Both the position numbers and the translations under genes were made by a program. Positions 35,051-44,472 of a stretch of 64,000 nucleotides of DNA are shown here, piece by piece (the stretch's first letter is position 1; every line of letters starts with the position of its first letter). Origin of the DNA: Opitutus terrae PB90-1 (GTDB taxonomy: Bacteria; Verrucomicrobiota; Verrucomicrobiia; Opitutales; Opitutaceae); the NCBI RefSeq assembly GCF_000019965.1, contig NC_010571.1:1-64000 (forward strand), written 5' to 3'. A model generated the notes under the pieces. It was not told where the DNA came from. It saw only the letters and a program-made list of their open reading frames with translations, and ran no database searches.

Positions 35051-36568
35051 CTACCTCTTTTCCGCCGTGCCCACGAGCTGCGGCAGCTTCCGCTCGCCGA
35101 ACGCGACATTGTTCTCCGCGTCCATGAACACCTGATCGCCGGCAAAACGACAGCGGTAGGTCGTGATGAGCGGCGTGCGATAGCGCACGATCTGCGTCGT
35201 GTAGGTGTCGTCGGCCGTCCACGCGCCGCTGGCCGCGACGAGCTCCGAGCCCGGCTGATTGCCCCCGTCACCCATCACGCCCTTGTTCCAGCGGCCATGA
35301 GCGACGACTAACTGCCGCTCTTCGCCACCGGCCCAGACCGTCACCGGCTGGGTGCCATCAGCGCCCGCCGGCTCAAATTGGATCGCCTCGATGCCCGCGC
35401 CGTTTGCCGGAAACACGAATCGGCGTCCCGCGATGCTTGCCGCGAGCGGCGAGCTCGCCGCGCCCTTCGTCGTCGCAATCGAAAGATGCGCCAGCCGCTC
35501 CTTCAAGCTCTGCTCGGCCGCCGCGTCCGCAGGCAGCGCGGAGTCTTTCAGCCCGGGTACGATGTGGTCCCAGACGAGATTCATGACGAGCCCCATGTCG
35601 CGCGTGCCGCTGGTGATGGCGACGACCGCGTCGTATTGAGGCATGACGATGCAGAACTGCCCGAACGCGCCGTCGCCGCGGTAGAATCCGTGGCGGCACC
35701 GCCAGAACTGATAGCCGTAGCCCTGATCCCAGTCGCCGTCGGGATTGCTGCCGTTGGACATCTGCCGTGCGGTCGCCTCCGCGATCCACGCTTCGGGAAT
35801 CAGCTGTTTGCCGTTCCATTTTCCTTTCTGCAGGTAGAGCTGGCCGAACTTGGCGATGTCCTCGGTGTGGAGGTTAAGCCCGAATCCGCCCATCGATATG
35901 CCGCCTACCGCGGTCGCTTCCCACACCGGGTTTTCAATCCCAAGCGGCTCGAACAGCCGCGGCTTTAGATACTCGAGCACCGACTGGCCGGTCACCTTTT
36001 GCACGATCGCCGACTGCATGAACGTGGCCGGCGTGTTGTAGACGAAGAACGTGCCCGGCTTGTGCGCCACCGGCAGGGAGAGGAACCGCTTCACCAGGTT
36101 TTCCTGCGCGTAAAACGGGAAGTCGCTGATGTCCTCGTTGTGGTGCCCCGTCGACATCGTGAGGAGGTCGCGCAGCCGCATCGCCTTGAGGTTTTCACTC
36201 GGCGCGGCCGGTGCGTCTTCGGGGAAGAACTTCAGCACCGGATCGGTGACGCTCAACTTGCCCTCGGCCACCGCGAGTCCGACCGCAGTGGAGGTGAAGC
36301 TCTTGCTCAGCGAATACAGCACGTGCGGCTCGTTGGCGGCGTAGGGCGTCCACCAGCCTTCGGCGACGACCTTGCCGTGACGCACCAGCATGAAGCTGTG
36401 AATGGTGTCGACCTTCGCGTCCGCCTCCTCGACGAACTTCGCCACCGCGGCGGCGGAGACGCCTTCGGCGGCGGGGGTGCTGCGGGGCAGTGACGTGGTG
36501 GCCGCCAGGGCCGCGCCGGTGAGCGCAGCAACCGGGAACAACGAGATCAGGATCCGGATAAGTTTCAT
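35051..36568 (-). CDS. Exported serine hydrolase of the beta-lactamase/class C fold
   Basis: A 505-residue protein starting at the ATG at 36568 with a signal peptide (LIRILISLFPVAALTGAAL). The penicillin-binding fold motifs are SxxK at Ser86-Lys89 (YSLSKSF) and a conserved YNT (Tyr177). A second domain of about 130 residues follows the hydrolase domain. This group includes esterases and D-aminopeptidases, so substrate is uncertain. The coding strand has eight C directly before the ATG, which is where a ribosome site would normally sit. It is divergent from the glycosidase gene, 230 bases away. Confidence 0.9.
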   Translation of the reverse strand: MKLIRILISLFPVAALTGAALAATTSLPRSTPAAEGVSAAAVAKFVEEADAKVDTIHSFMLVRHGKVVAEGWWTPYAANEPHVLYSLSKSFTSTAVGLAVAEGKLSVTDPVLKFFPEDAPAAPSENLKAMRLRDLLTMSTGHHNEDISDFPFYAQENLVKRFLSLPVAHKPGTFFVYNTPATFMQSAIVQKVTGQSVLEYLKPRLFEPLGIENPVWEATAVGGISMGGFGLNLHTEDIAKFGQLYLQKGKWNGKQLIPEAWIAEATARQMSNGSNPDGDWDQGYGYQFWRCRHGFYRGDGAFGQFCIVMPQYDAVVAITSGTRDMGLVMNLVWDHIVPGLKDSALPADAAAEQSLKERLAHLSIATTKGAASSPLAASIAGRRFVFPANGAGIEAIQFEPAGADGTQPVTVWAGGEERQLVVAHGRWNKGVMGDGGNQPGSELVAASGAWTADDTYTTQIVRYRTPLITTYRCRFAGDQVFMDAENNVAFGERKLPQLVGTAEKR

Positions 36569-36797
36569 GGGGGGGGTGGGGAAAAAGTGAAACCGTCGGT
36601 GAAGCTGCGCTGACCGCAGGCCGCTGACAACGAGCGAAATCGCGTCGGCGCCGCAGACTGACGCATGGCTTGGGAAAGGGTTGCTCCGCGTCCGCGACCG
36701 GCAGCGCGCGATTTTCGCACGCCTTGCATGATTCCGATTGGATCGGCCACCTAGAATCGCTGAACTCAAAGCCTCCTTTGGGACCATCCCGCCTATC

Positions 36798-39425
36798 ATG
36801 ACCTTCTTTCTCCCCTTCCGCCGGCAATTGGCCGGCGCCGGTGCGGCCCTGCTGCTTGCCGCGTCGCTCCGTGCCGCCGACCCCGTGCCCGCTGGCTGGT
36901 TTGCCTGGCCCATGGTCGAGCCGGCCGCAGGGACGGCGCTCGACGTCAGCTGGCTCAACTCCGCCCGCGGCCCGCAACTCGGCCGAATCGCCGTGCGCGA
37001 CGGCAAATTCGTCGACGCGAGCGGCCAGCCGCTCCGGTTCTGGGGCGCCAATCTTTCCGCTAACGAATGCTTCCCGCGCACGCCCGAAGAGGCGCAGTTG
37101 ATCGCGCGGCGGCTCGCCAAGGGCGGCGTGAACATCGCGCGGCTGCACCACCTCGACAATCCGTGGGGCGTCGGCTCGGGCGGCAGCTTGTGGCCGAAGC
37201 GTAATGCCGCACATCGCGAGCTCGATCCGACGCAGCTCGACAAGCTGCACCGGCTGATCGCCGAACTGCGCACGCAGGGCATCTACTCGAACCTGAACAT
37301 GAAGGTGTCGAAGACGCTCGTGCCGGCGGACGGATTCGCCGCGACCGTGAGCCAGCTGCCGTCGTTTCAGAAACGCGCGGACATTTACGATCGGAAGATG
37401 ATCGAGCTGCAGAAGGATTACGCGCGCCGGTTGCTGACGACGAAGAATCCTTACACCGGCCTCGCGCCCGCTGAGGATCCGGCGGTCGCCGTCGTCGAGC
37501 TGAACAATGAAAACTCGCTGCTCGGGTTTTGGACGCGCGATCTCGGCCGCGGGCTCGACAAGTTTCCCGAGCCGTTCCGCCGCGATCTCGAAGTGCAGTG
37601 GAATGCCTGGCTCGCGCAACACTACGCCGACGACAACGCCCTGCGCTCCGCTTGGAAGCCGGCGACGGCAGAGGGTGCCGGCTCACTCGTGACCAGCGCG
37701 TCGACCTGGCAGTTGAAGCCCACGTCCGGCGCGACGGCGGAATTCAGCGCCGCGCCCGCCAGCGACGAACTCGTCGTCAAGGTGAACGCCACGACTGGCA
37801 TCGCGCATCACGTGCAGGTTTCTACCTACGCGCTGCCGATCGCGGACGGCGCGGTTTACACGGTTGTGTTCGAGGCCAAGGCTGATCGTCCGCGCGAGTT
37901 CGGCGTCGGGGTCAGCGTGGACAACAACGCGGAGCCGCAGCAACCCTGGCGCAGCCTCGGGCTGCACGAGACGGTCGAGCTCGGCAAGGACTGGCGACAC
38001 TTCAGCCTGACCTTTCCCGCGCACTCGGTCGGTCGCTCGCGCGGTCAGCTCACTCTCAGTGCCGGCCAATCGACCGGCACCGTGACGCTGCGCGGCTTGC
38101 GACTGCTGCGCGATGCGCCCGGCGCGGGATTGGTCGCAGGGCAATCGCCCGCGCAGCAAAACGTCCCGATCCCGACGAGCTACAGCGCCCGGCAGTGGGC
38201 GGACTGGATCGCATTCCTCGCCGACACCGAGCGCGCCTTCGCCGAGGAGATGCGGACCTTCTTGAAAGAGGAGCTGCACGTGCAGGCGCCGATCGTCTGC
38301 TCGCAGATCGACTACGGCGGGCTCACCGGCTTGAACCGCGAACGCGCGATGGATTTCGCCGACGCCCATGCCTACTGGCAGCATCCCGAGTTCATCGGGG
38401 GCGACTGGGATCCGGTGAACTGGGTGATCAAAAACAGCCCGCAGCTCGCGGAGTTCGGCGAGCGGGCCTTCGGCGAGCTGGGCACGCTCGCGCTCGTGCG
38501 CGTGGCCGGAAAGCCTTTCACCGTGAGCGAATACGATCATCCCGCACCAAGCGAGTTCGTCAGCGAGATGTATCCGACGGTGGCGACCTTCGCGGCCCGA
38601 CAGGACTGGGACATCGTTTATCCGTTCTGCATCGGCGGCTACGGCCGTACGAATCCGAAGGGCCGGCTCGGCGATTTCTTCGACCAGCAGGATCATCCGG
38701 CCAAATGGGGCCAGGCAGCTTTCGCGACGGTGACGTTCCGCCGCGGACTCGTGGCGCCCGCGCCGCAGGCGGCGGAGTTGCAACTCGGCTCACCGCTCTG
38801 GGCCGAGCAGCCGCATGCCGACGTGCTCTGGCGCGAATTGATTCCCGATTCGCTCGATTTCCTGAACGTCCGTTACGCGGTGAACGACCAGCCCGGAGCG
38901 GACGGCTCCCGCGCGCGGCTGGTGTGCCGCGGCGAACGGGAGTCCGTGGCGCCCGTGCGACTGGAGATGGCTGCGCAGGGCCGCGTCTACGTCGTCGACA
39001 CGCCCCAGGCCGCCGCTGCGGTCGGATTCGTCGGCGGCGCCACGATCTCCACTGATGCGCTGCAAGTGGAGTGCCCGCGGTTCGGTCGCGATTTCGCCAG
39101 CATCACCGCCGTGTCCCTCGATGGCCGGCCGCTGCGCGATTCTGCGCGTGCGGTCGTCACGCTGGTGGCGCGCGCGCACAATCAAGGCATGGAGTGGAAC
39201 AAGGCGCACAACTCCGTCGGCAAGAACTGGGGCAAGGGGCCTATGCTCGCCGAGCGCGTGCCCGCGCGGATCACACTGCGCGGCAACACCGCTCGCACGG
39301 TCCATGCACTCAAGCCCGACGGCTCGCGCGGTCCGGTGGTGCCTACGGAAATCGTCGACGGCACCCTCACCTTCCGCGTCGCCCCCGAGCACGCCACGCT
39401 CCACTACGAAATCACCGCCCGCTGA
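36798..39425 (+). CDS. Exported glycoside hydrolase (clan A-like) with embedded carbohydrate-binding module
   Basis: An 875-residue protein with signal peptide (FFLPFRRQLAGAGAALLLAA). Catalytic features of a (beta/alpha)8 retaining glycosidase are LRFWGANLSANECFPRTPEE near the start, acid/base Glu238 in ELNNENSL and a likely nucleophile Glu578 in VSEYDHP. Between them (about 295-440) lies a CBM4/9-like beta sandwich (IADGAVYTVVFEAKADRP, GKDWRHFSLTFPAHSVG). A long C-terminal beta region follows. The family number is not certain; GH5-like or a related mannosidase/cellulase group is possible. The GH26 gene follows 32 bases later, so a mannan or glucomannan role is plausible. Confidence 0.85.
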   Translation: MTFFLPFRRQLAGAGAALLLAASLRAADPVPAGWFAWPMVEPAAGTALDVSWLNSARGPQLGRIAVRDGKFVDASGQPLRFWGANLSANECFPRTPEEAQLIARRLAKGGVNIARLHHLDNPWGVGSGGSLWPKRNAAHRELDPTQLDKLHRLIAELRTQGIYSNLNMKVSKTLVPADGFAATVSQLPSFQKRADIYDRKMIELQKDYARRLLTTKNPYTGLAPAEDPAVAVVELNNENSLLGFWTRDLGRGLDKFPEPFRRDLEVQWNAWLAQHYADDNALRSAWKPATAEGAGSLVTSASTWQLKPTSGATAEFSAAPASDELVVKVNATTGIAHHVQVSTYALPIADGAVYTVVFEAKADRPREFGVGVSVDNNAEPQQPWRSLGLHETVELGKDWRHFSLTFPAHSVGRSRGQLTLSAGQSTGTVTLRGLRLLRDAPGAGLVAGQSPAQQNVPIPTSYSARQWADWIAFLADTERAFAEEMRTFLKEELHVQAPIVCSQIDYGGLTGLNRERAMDFADAHAYWQHPEFIGGDWDPVNWVIKNSPQLAEFGERAFGELGTLALVRVAGKPFTVSEYDHPAPSEFVSEMYPTVATFAARQDWDIVYPFCIGGYGRTNPKGRLGDFFDQQDHPAKWGQAAFATVTFRRGLVAPAPQAAELQLGSPLWAEQPHADVLWRELIPDSLDFLNVRYAVNDQPGADGSRARLVCRGERESVAPVRLEMAAQGRVYVVDTPQAAAAVGFVGGATISTDALQVECPRFGRDFASITAVSLDGRPLRDSARAVVTLVARAHNQGMEWNKAHNSVGKNWGKGPMLAERVPARITLRGNTARTVHALKPDGSRGPVVPTEIVDGTLTFRVAPEHATLHYEITAR

Positions 39426-39457
39426 CGCAGCGATCCCTCGGCCCGTTCCACGTTTTT

Positions 39458-41563
39458 ATGAATCGCACAACCCGCCAGCTCTGCTTCCCCGGCGTGGCGG
39501 TGGCCGTGCTTTTCGCTCTGCTCGCACTGCGCGCGCACGCCACCTTGGATGCGCCCGTCTCGCCCAATGCCCTGCCGGGCGTCGCCGCCGAGCTGCAGTT
39601 TTTTAAGAATATCCAGGGCCGCTACATCGTCGGTGGGCAGCAGGAGATCGCCTGGAGCGAACCGCGCGCAGAGGAGGATGTGAACTACATCGTCCAGCAC
39701 ACCGGCCGGACGCCCGGACTGCGGGGCTTCGATTTTCTCCAATACACCTACAGCTCCTCCGTGCGTGCGAACCAGCACTCCACCGAGCGCGCGATCGCGT
39801 GGGCCCGGGCCGGCGGGCTTGTGACCTACTGCTGCCACATGTTCATGGATATCGGCTCCACGAACGGCACGCCGCAGTTCTACACGCCCGGCTCGAACGG
39901 CAATCCCACCGGCACGAACTTCGACATCCGCCAAGCCGTCGTCGCCGGCACGCCAGAGAACACCGAATACCTCGCAAAGCTCGATCTCATCGCGGCGGAG
40001 TTGAGAAAGCTCCGTGACGCGGGCGTGGTCGTGATTTGGCGGCCGTTCCACGAGGCGGGCGGCACGTGGTTCTGGTGGAGCCGCTACGGCGCCGCGCCGT
40101 TCAAGGCCGCCTGGCAGATCATGTTCGAGCGCTTCACGCAGATCCACGGGCTCACGAATCTGATCTGGTGCTTCAATCCGACCGACGCCTCGACCGTCAT
40201 GGCCGGCTGGTATCCCGGCGATGCCATGGTCGACATGATCAGCCTCGACGTCTATCCGCCGCCGGGCACGCACCCGACTTACTCATCCGACTACAAGGCG
40301 ATGCGCGATTTCCGCGTGGGCCGAAAAGTCGTCGTGATGAGTGAAAACGGTTCGATCCCCGATATCGATGCGATGTTCGCGGAAGGTGGCAGTTGGGGTT
40401 ATTTCTGCACGTGGAACGGGTTTGAGAATGATCTCTCCCGGAACTCCCTCGCATTTCTCGATACCGTCTTCAACCACGCGCGCGTGCTCACGCGCGACGA
40501 GTTGCCGAGCCAGTATTGGTTCTACTCGCCGGACGTGGTGATCGACACGCCCAGCCAGTCCGTCACCGCCGGCGCGAACGCGACGTTCACCGCGACCGGA
40601 CCCGCAGGTGCGCCGCTCCGCTGGCAGTGCAACGGCGTAGAGGTGCCCGGCGCGGGCAGCGCAACACTCACGCTGACGAATATGCAGCCAGCGAACACCG
40701 GGCTCTATGTCGCGTTGAGCAGCAGCGGAGCTGGCGAGCGCCGGAGCGCCGCGGCGCTTGTGGGTCTCTCCACGACGGCCAAGGTAGTGGGCGGCGGTGT
40801 GGAGCGGTGGCCCAACATCATTCACCAAAACGGCAACGTCTTCGACCAGGTGCAACTGACCGGTGCGGCGGAGGCGATCACCGCGGATTCCGCGCTCGGC
40901 CAGATCACGCGCACGTCGTTCCTCGACGTTGATGGGGACATCGTGCAGGTGGAGTTCAGCGGACCAGGCACGCTCTCGCTGGTGCTTGATGAAGCCACGG
41001 CGCCCGCACCGGCGGCAAACTACAACCAGCCCGACATCCAGTATGTGCAGGGTCACGCTGGGATCGTCATCACCGGTGCCACGGCAGACACCAACGTGTC
41101 GGTATTCACCGTCGGGCGCGCGACAGCGGTGAATCAGACGCTGTTCAAGGACGAGGTGAACTATGATGGCGTGGCCGACGTCGCGTTCATCGCGATCGCC
41201 AGCAGCGACGGCCGGTTTGGGGACGTGCGGGCGGCGAACGCGACGTTTTTCACGTTGCGCGGCTACACCGGGCTGTATGCTCCGGGCGTGGTGTTTGGTG
41301 GGCCCGTTTATCTCGGCAACGTGAGCGCCTACGGCTCGGCGCAATCTGTGATCCTGCTCGGTGGCGTGCAGGGGGCAAGCCGGATCACCGGCGGCGACCT
41401 TTACCAGGAAAACGGCGCGGTCGTGCAGGTGAGCGGGCTGACGCAGTTGAAATTCACCGGCGGCAGTGATTCGCACGGCAATGCCATCTCCGCCAAGCCC
41501 AACGCCGCCGTGCTCAAGCAGAACGACCTCGACGTCACCGCGCAAATCGTGGTGAACCCGTAA
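39458..41563 (+). CDS. GH26 endo-beta-1,4-mannanase with Ig-like and C-terminal accessory module
   Basis: A 701-residue exported enzyme. The signal-like start is followed by a GH26 catalytic domain (about 40-365) with acid/base Glu199 in IWRPFHEAGGTWFWW and nucleophile Glu296 in VVVMSENGSIPD, the family signature. Residues of about 366-450 form an Ig-like domain (QSVTAGANATFTATGPAGAP, TNMQPANTGLYVA). The last 245 residues form an unknown module shared with the next gene. The enzyme would cleave mannan outside the cell. It is probably co-transcribed with the glycosidase upstream. Confidence 0.93.
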   Translation: MNRTTRQLCFPGVAVAVLFALLALRAHATLDAPVSPNALPGVAAELQFFKNIQGRYIVGGQQEIAWSEPRAEEDVNYIVQHTGRTPGLRGFDFLQYTYSSSVRANQHSTERAIAWARAGGLVTYCCHMFMDIGSTNGTPQFYTPGSNGNPTGTNFDIRQAVVAGTPENTEYLAKLDLIAAELRKLRDAGVVVIWRPFHEAGGTWFWWSRYGAAPFKAAWQIMFERFTQIHGLTNLIWCFNPTDASTVMAGWYPGDAMVDMISLDVYPPPGTHPTYSSDYKAMRDFRVGRKVVVMSENGSIPDIDAMFAEGGSWGYFCTWNGFENDLSRNSLAFLDTVFNHARVLTRDELPSQYWFYSPDVVIDTPSQSVTAGANATFTATGPAGAPLRWQCNGVEVPGAGSATLTLTNMQPANTGLYVALSSSGAGERRSAAALVGLSTTAKVVGGGVERWPNIIHQNGNVFDQVQLTGAAEAITADSALGQITRTSFLDVDGDIVQVEFSGPGTLSLVLDEATAPAPAANYNQPDIQYVQGHAGIVITGATADTNVSVFTVGRATAVNQTLFKDEVNYDGVADVAFIAIASSDGRFGDVRAANATFFTLRGYTGLYAPGVVFGGPVYLGNVSAYGSAQSVILLGGVQGASRITGGDLYQENGAVVQVSGLTQLKFTGGSDSHGNAISAKPNAAVLKQNDLDVTAQIVVNP

Positions 41564-41691
41564 GCAGGGTCATCACGGGCCTTTGGTGAAATACGCGCCA
41601 GCCCGCTCGTTGGAGTCAGTGACACGACTTTAACACGCATCTCACGAAATTCACCTTGTCGGGGTCGCTTCGACTCCGCGAAGGTGATGGG

Positions 41692-43743
41692 ATGTCACGG
41701 GCAAAGTTCTTCCTTTCTCTTTTTGCATTCATCACTGGAGCGGTGGCGATGCTCGCGCAGAGCACCGTGCCGGCGCTGAAATCGGGCGTCACCTTTTCCG
41801 CCCGCACGTTGGTCGCTGGCGAAGCGCCCATTTCCCTTCACCTTTCCGACTACTTCGAGGTACCGGGCGTCACCGGCACGGTCGTGCAGTTCGACACCAT
41901 TCGCGGCAAATTCAATGCCGAGTTGTTGTCAGCTGACGCCCCGAAAACCGTCACGAATTTCCTCAACTACACGCTGCGCGGCGCTTACACCAACAGTCTC
42001 GTGCACCGCTCGGTGCCGGGATTTGTGATCCAAGGAGGTGGCTATTGGCTGAACAGCTCCACCATCACGCCGATTACCACCGATCCGGCGGTTCAAAACG
42101 AGTTCAAGCTATCAAACGTTCGCGGAACACTCGCGATGGCGAAAACCGCGCAGGGCCCGGATACGGCCACCTCGCAATGGTTCATCAATCTCGCCGACAA
42201 CCACGCGGCGCTTGATTCCACCAACGGTGGCTACACGGTCTTCGGCCGCGTGCTGGGCACCGGCATGACGATCGCGGACTCGATTGCCGCCATTCCCGTT
42301 TACGATGCGAGCAGCCAACTCGGCAGCGCTTTCAAGGAGATGCCGCTCACCGGCTCGACCTTGGTGACAGCCAATCTCGTGATGGTCCACAGCGTACGGG
42401 CCGTGCCTGTCTATCCCAACCTGGCAGACGCAGGCGCCGTGCTCACGTTCTCCGCGCTCAGCGCCAATACCGGCGTCGTCACCGCGGAGGTGGTGGGGTC
42501 CACGCTCACCCTGCGGCCGGTGGCTGCGGGCAGCACGACCGTGACGGTGGCCGCCACGGATACCAACGGCAACCAAGCGCCGGGCCAAACCAGCTTTGCG
42601 GTGACCGTCACGACCACGCCCGTGTTCACCACGCAACCCGCCGCTCGTTCAATCGACGCGGGCGCTTCCGCGACCCTCACGGTCGCCGCCACGGCGGGCG
42701 CGACGCTGCAATGGTATCGCAACGGGCGCGCGCTTTCCGGTGCTACAACAGAAGGCGTTTCCATCACGTCCATGGAACCCCGATGGGCTGGGCTTTACAC
42801 GGTCGTCGCTCGGTCGGGCAATGCCGCGGCTCGCACGACTCCAGCGATTGTTGGACTCCTGCTCAACGAGGGTAAAGTTTTCGGCACCGCCGAGGAGGTG
42901 GGCTCCAACATTCCCCATCCGAACGGCAACATTTTCGATCAGGTGCTGCTGCAAAAGTCCGCGACGACAGGAGCTTCGGCCGCATCGATCCGAGCTGACT
43001 ACGCGCAGAACCAAATCACCCGGACTTCCTTCATCGGACTAAACGACGACATCGTGCAGGTCGAGTATAGCGGGCCTGGCACGCTCTCGATCCTGATGGA
43101 TTCAGTCTCTGGGCCTGCTACGCCGACCAAATACAATCAGCCGGACACACAATATGTTCGGGGCCACGCGAGTATCGTGATCACCGGAGCGAATGAAAAC
43201 TCACACGTCTCGGTCTTCACCGTCGGCAAGCTGACCGCTTATGACCCCACCGGAGCCTTCGACATTAGCAAACCGATCAGCTCGACCAACAATCCTGCCA
43301 ACAACGGTAACCCAATCTTTAAATCCGGTGAGAGCTACGATGGCATGGCGATCATCGCACGGATCTCGATCCGTAGTACGGATGGCAAATTCGGCAGCAT
43401 CCGGACGGCCGACACGCTGTTCTATGATGACGCAGGCTACGTCGGCATTTACGCACCAGGAGTCACGGTCGTTGATCGGGTTGTCATTGGCGACATCAAC
43501 GCAGACGGGGGAGCAACGCCCGCGATCATCCTGGGGGGCTCGCCTGCGGAGCTAACCTTGGTGACCGGCGGCGACCTTCACCAGAACAACGGTCAACCGA
43601 TCCAGATCAGTGGGATCACGAAATTGAAATTCCAAGCGGGCACGGACTCCCATGGCAATACCCTGCCTGCCCAGAAAAACCAGGGCATCCTCCACCAGAA
43701 CGGCGTGAACGTCACCGCGCAGATCGCGGTGAACCCACAGTAA
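41692..43743 (+). CDS. Exported cyclophilin-type peptidyl-prolyl isomerase with Ig-like and shared C-terminal module
   Basis: A 683-residue protein whose signal peptide (AKFFLSLFAFITGAVAMLAQ) starts at the ATG at 41692. Residues of about 65-240 form a cyclophilin domain with YTNSLVHRSVPGFVIQGGGY (catalytic Arg106) and SQWFINLADN. A cadherin/Ig-like region and an Ig-like domain (GASATLTVAATAGATLQWYR) follow, then a 270-residue module homologous to the mannanase C-terminus. It would isomerise prolyl bonds of exported proteins. The gene is 128 bases after the mannanase and ends before a strong hairpin terminator. A cyclophilin with this accessory array is unusual. Confidence 0.88.
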   Translation: MSRAKFFLSLFAFITGAVAMLAQSTVPALKSGVTFSARTLVAGEAPISLHLSDYFEVPGVTGTVVQFDTIRGKFNAELLSADAPKTVTNFLNYTLRGAYTNSLVHRSVPGFVIQGGGYWLNSSTITPITTDPAVQNEFKLSNVRGTLAMAKTAQGPDTATSQWFINLADNHAALDSTNGGYTVFGRVLGTGMTIADSIAAIPVYDASSQLGSAFKEMPLTGSTLVTANLVMVHSVRAVPVYPNLADAGAVLTFSALSANTGVVTAEVVGSTLTLRPVAAGSTTVTVAATDTNGNQAPGQTSFAVTVTTTPVFTTQPAARSIDAGASATLTVAATAGATLQWYRNGRALSGATTEGVSITSMEPRWAGLYTVVARSGNAAARTTPAIVGLLLNEGKVFGTAEEVGSNIPHPNGNIFDQVLLQKSATTGASAASIRADYAQNQITRTSFIGLNDDIVQVEYSGPGTLSILMDSVSGPATPTKYNQPDTQYVRGHASIVITGANENSHVSVFTVGKLTAYDPTGAFDISKPISSTNNPANNGNPIFKSGESYDGMAIIARISIRSTDGKFGSIRTADTLFYDDAGYVGIYAPGVTVVDRVVIGDINADGGATPAIILGGSPAELTLVTGGDLHQNNGQPIQISGITKLKFQAGTDSHGNTLPAQKNQGILHQNGVNVTAQIAVNPQ

Positions 43744-43772
43744 GAGCGCGCCCCTCGCGCTTGGGCAACAGA

Positions 43773-43802
43773 GAGCCCGCGCCACGAACTTGGCGCGGGC
43801 TC
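43773..43802. terminator. Hairpin terminator after the cyclophilin gene
   Basis: A perfect 12-bp stem (GAGCCCGCGCCA with TGGCGCGGGCTC) around a 6-base loop (CGAACT), immediately after the gene at 43743. A weak T-rich tail (ccttgtc) follows, so it may act mainly by structure. It also lies 78 bases past the end of the convergent pfpI gene. Confidence 0.7.
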
Positions 43803-43879
43803 CTTGTCAGTTGGCGTCCAACCCTGCCGCCAACCGAGAAGTTTTCCTGAACACGGTTATCGCGCGAAGCGCGCCGAAC

Positions 43880-44472
43880 TCAGCGATGAGCAGAAAGCGG
43901 CGTGTCGACTGAACGTCGCTGGCCTTCGTGCCGGCCTTCGCAGAATTCCTCGACCATCTTCTCGTTGAATTGCGGGATGTCGGCCGGCCGGCGGCTCGTC
44001 ACGAGCCCCTGATCGGTCACCACCGGTTCATCCACCCAGTCCGCTCCGGCATTCCGCAGATCCGTTTTGAGCGAGGGATACGAGGTCAGGCGTCGTCCGC
44101 GCACACGTCCGCCTCGATCAGCAGCTGCGGACCGTGGCAGATCGCCGCGACGGGTTTTCCCGCCTGGAAAAAATGTTCCACGAACCGCACCGCGTCCGGT
44201 TCCATCCGGAGATGGTCCGGATTCATCACGCCGCCGGGCAGGAGCAACGCATCGAACTCCTCGGCGTTTGCCCGTTGCAGCGTCTGGTCGACGTTGAACG
44301 TGTCGCCGAAGTCGTCCTCGTTCCACGCGCGCACCGTGTCTTTCTTCGGTGAAATCAGCGTGGTCGACGCACCCGCATCCTCGAGCGCGGCACGCGGCTG
44401 CTCCAGCTCGCTTTGTTCGAATCCGTCCGTGACGAGGATCGCCACGCGTTTGTTGGCCAGGGTCTGTTTCAT
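43880..44472 (-). pseudogene. PfpI/DJ-1 family protein, frameshifted
   Basis: The start ATG at 44472 (ribosome site AAAGGA) opens a normal DJ-1/PfpI protein: VAILVTDGFEQSELEQPRAA, FDALLLPGGVMNPDHLRM and AAICHGPQLLIEADV with the nucleophile Cys. Frame 1 stops at 44086. Family-typical sequence resumes in another frame after the break (RGRRLTSYPSLKTDLRNAGA, FNEKMVEEF). The break is near 44101-44106, where GTG TG CGC most simply reflects loss of one G from GTGGTG. Restored, it would be 197 residues, a normal length. It is coupled to DUF72 through TGATG. It is either a recent pseudogene or a sequencing error. Confidence 0.85.
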
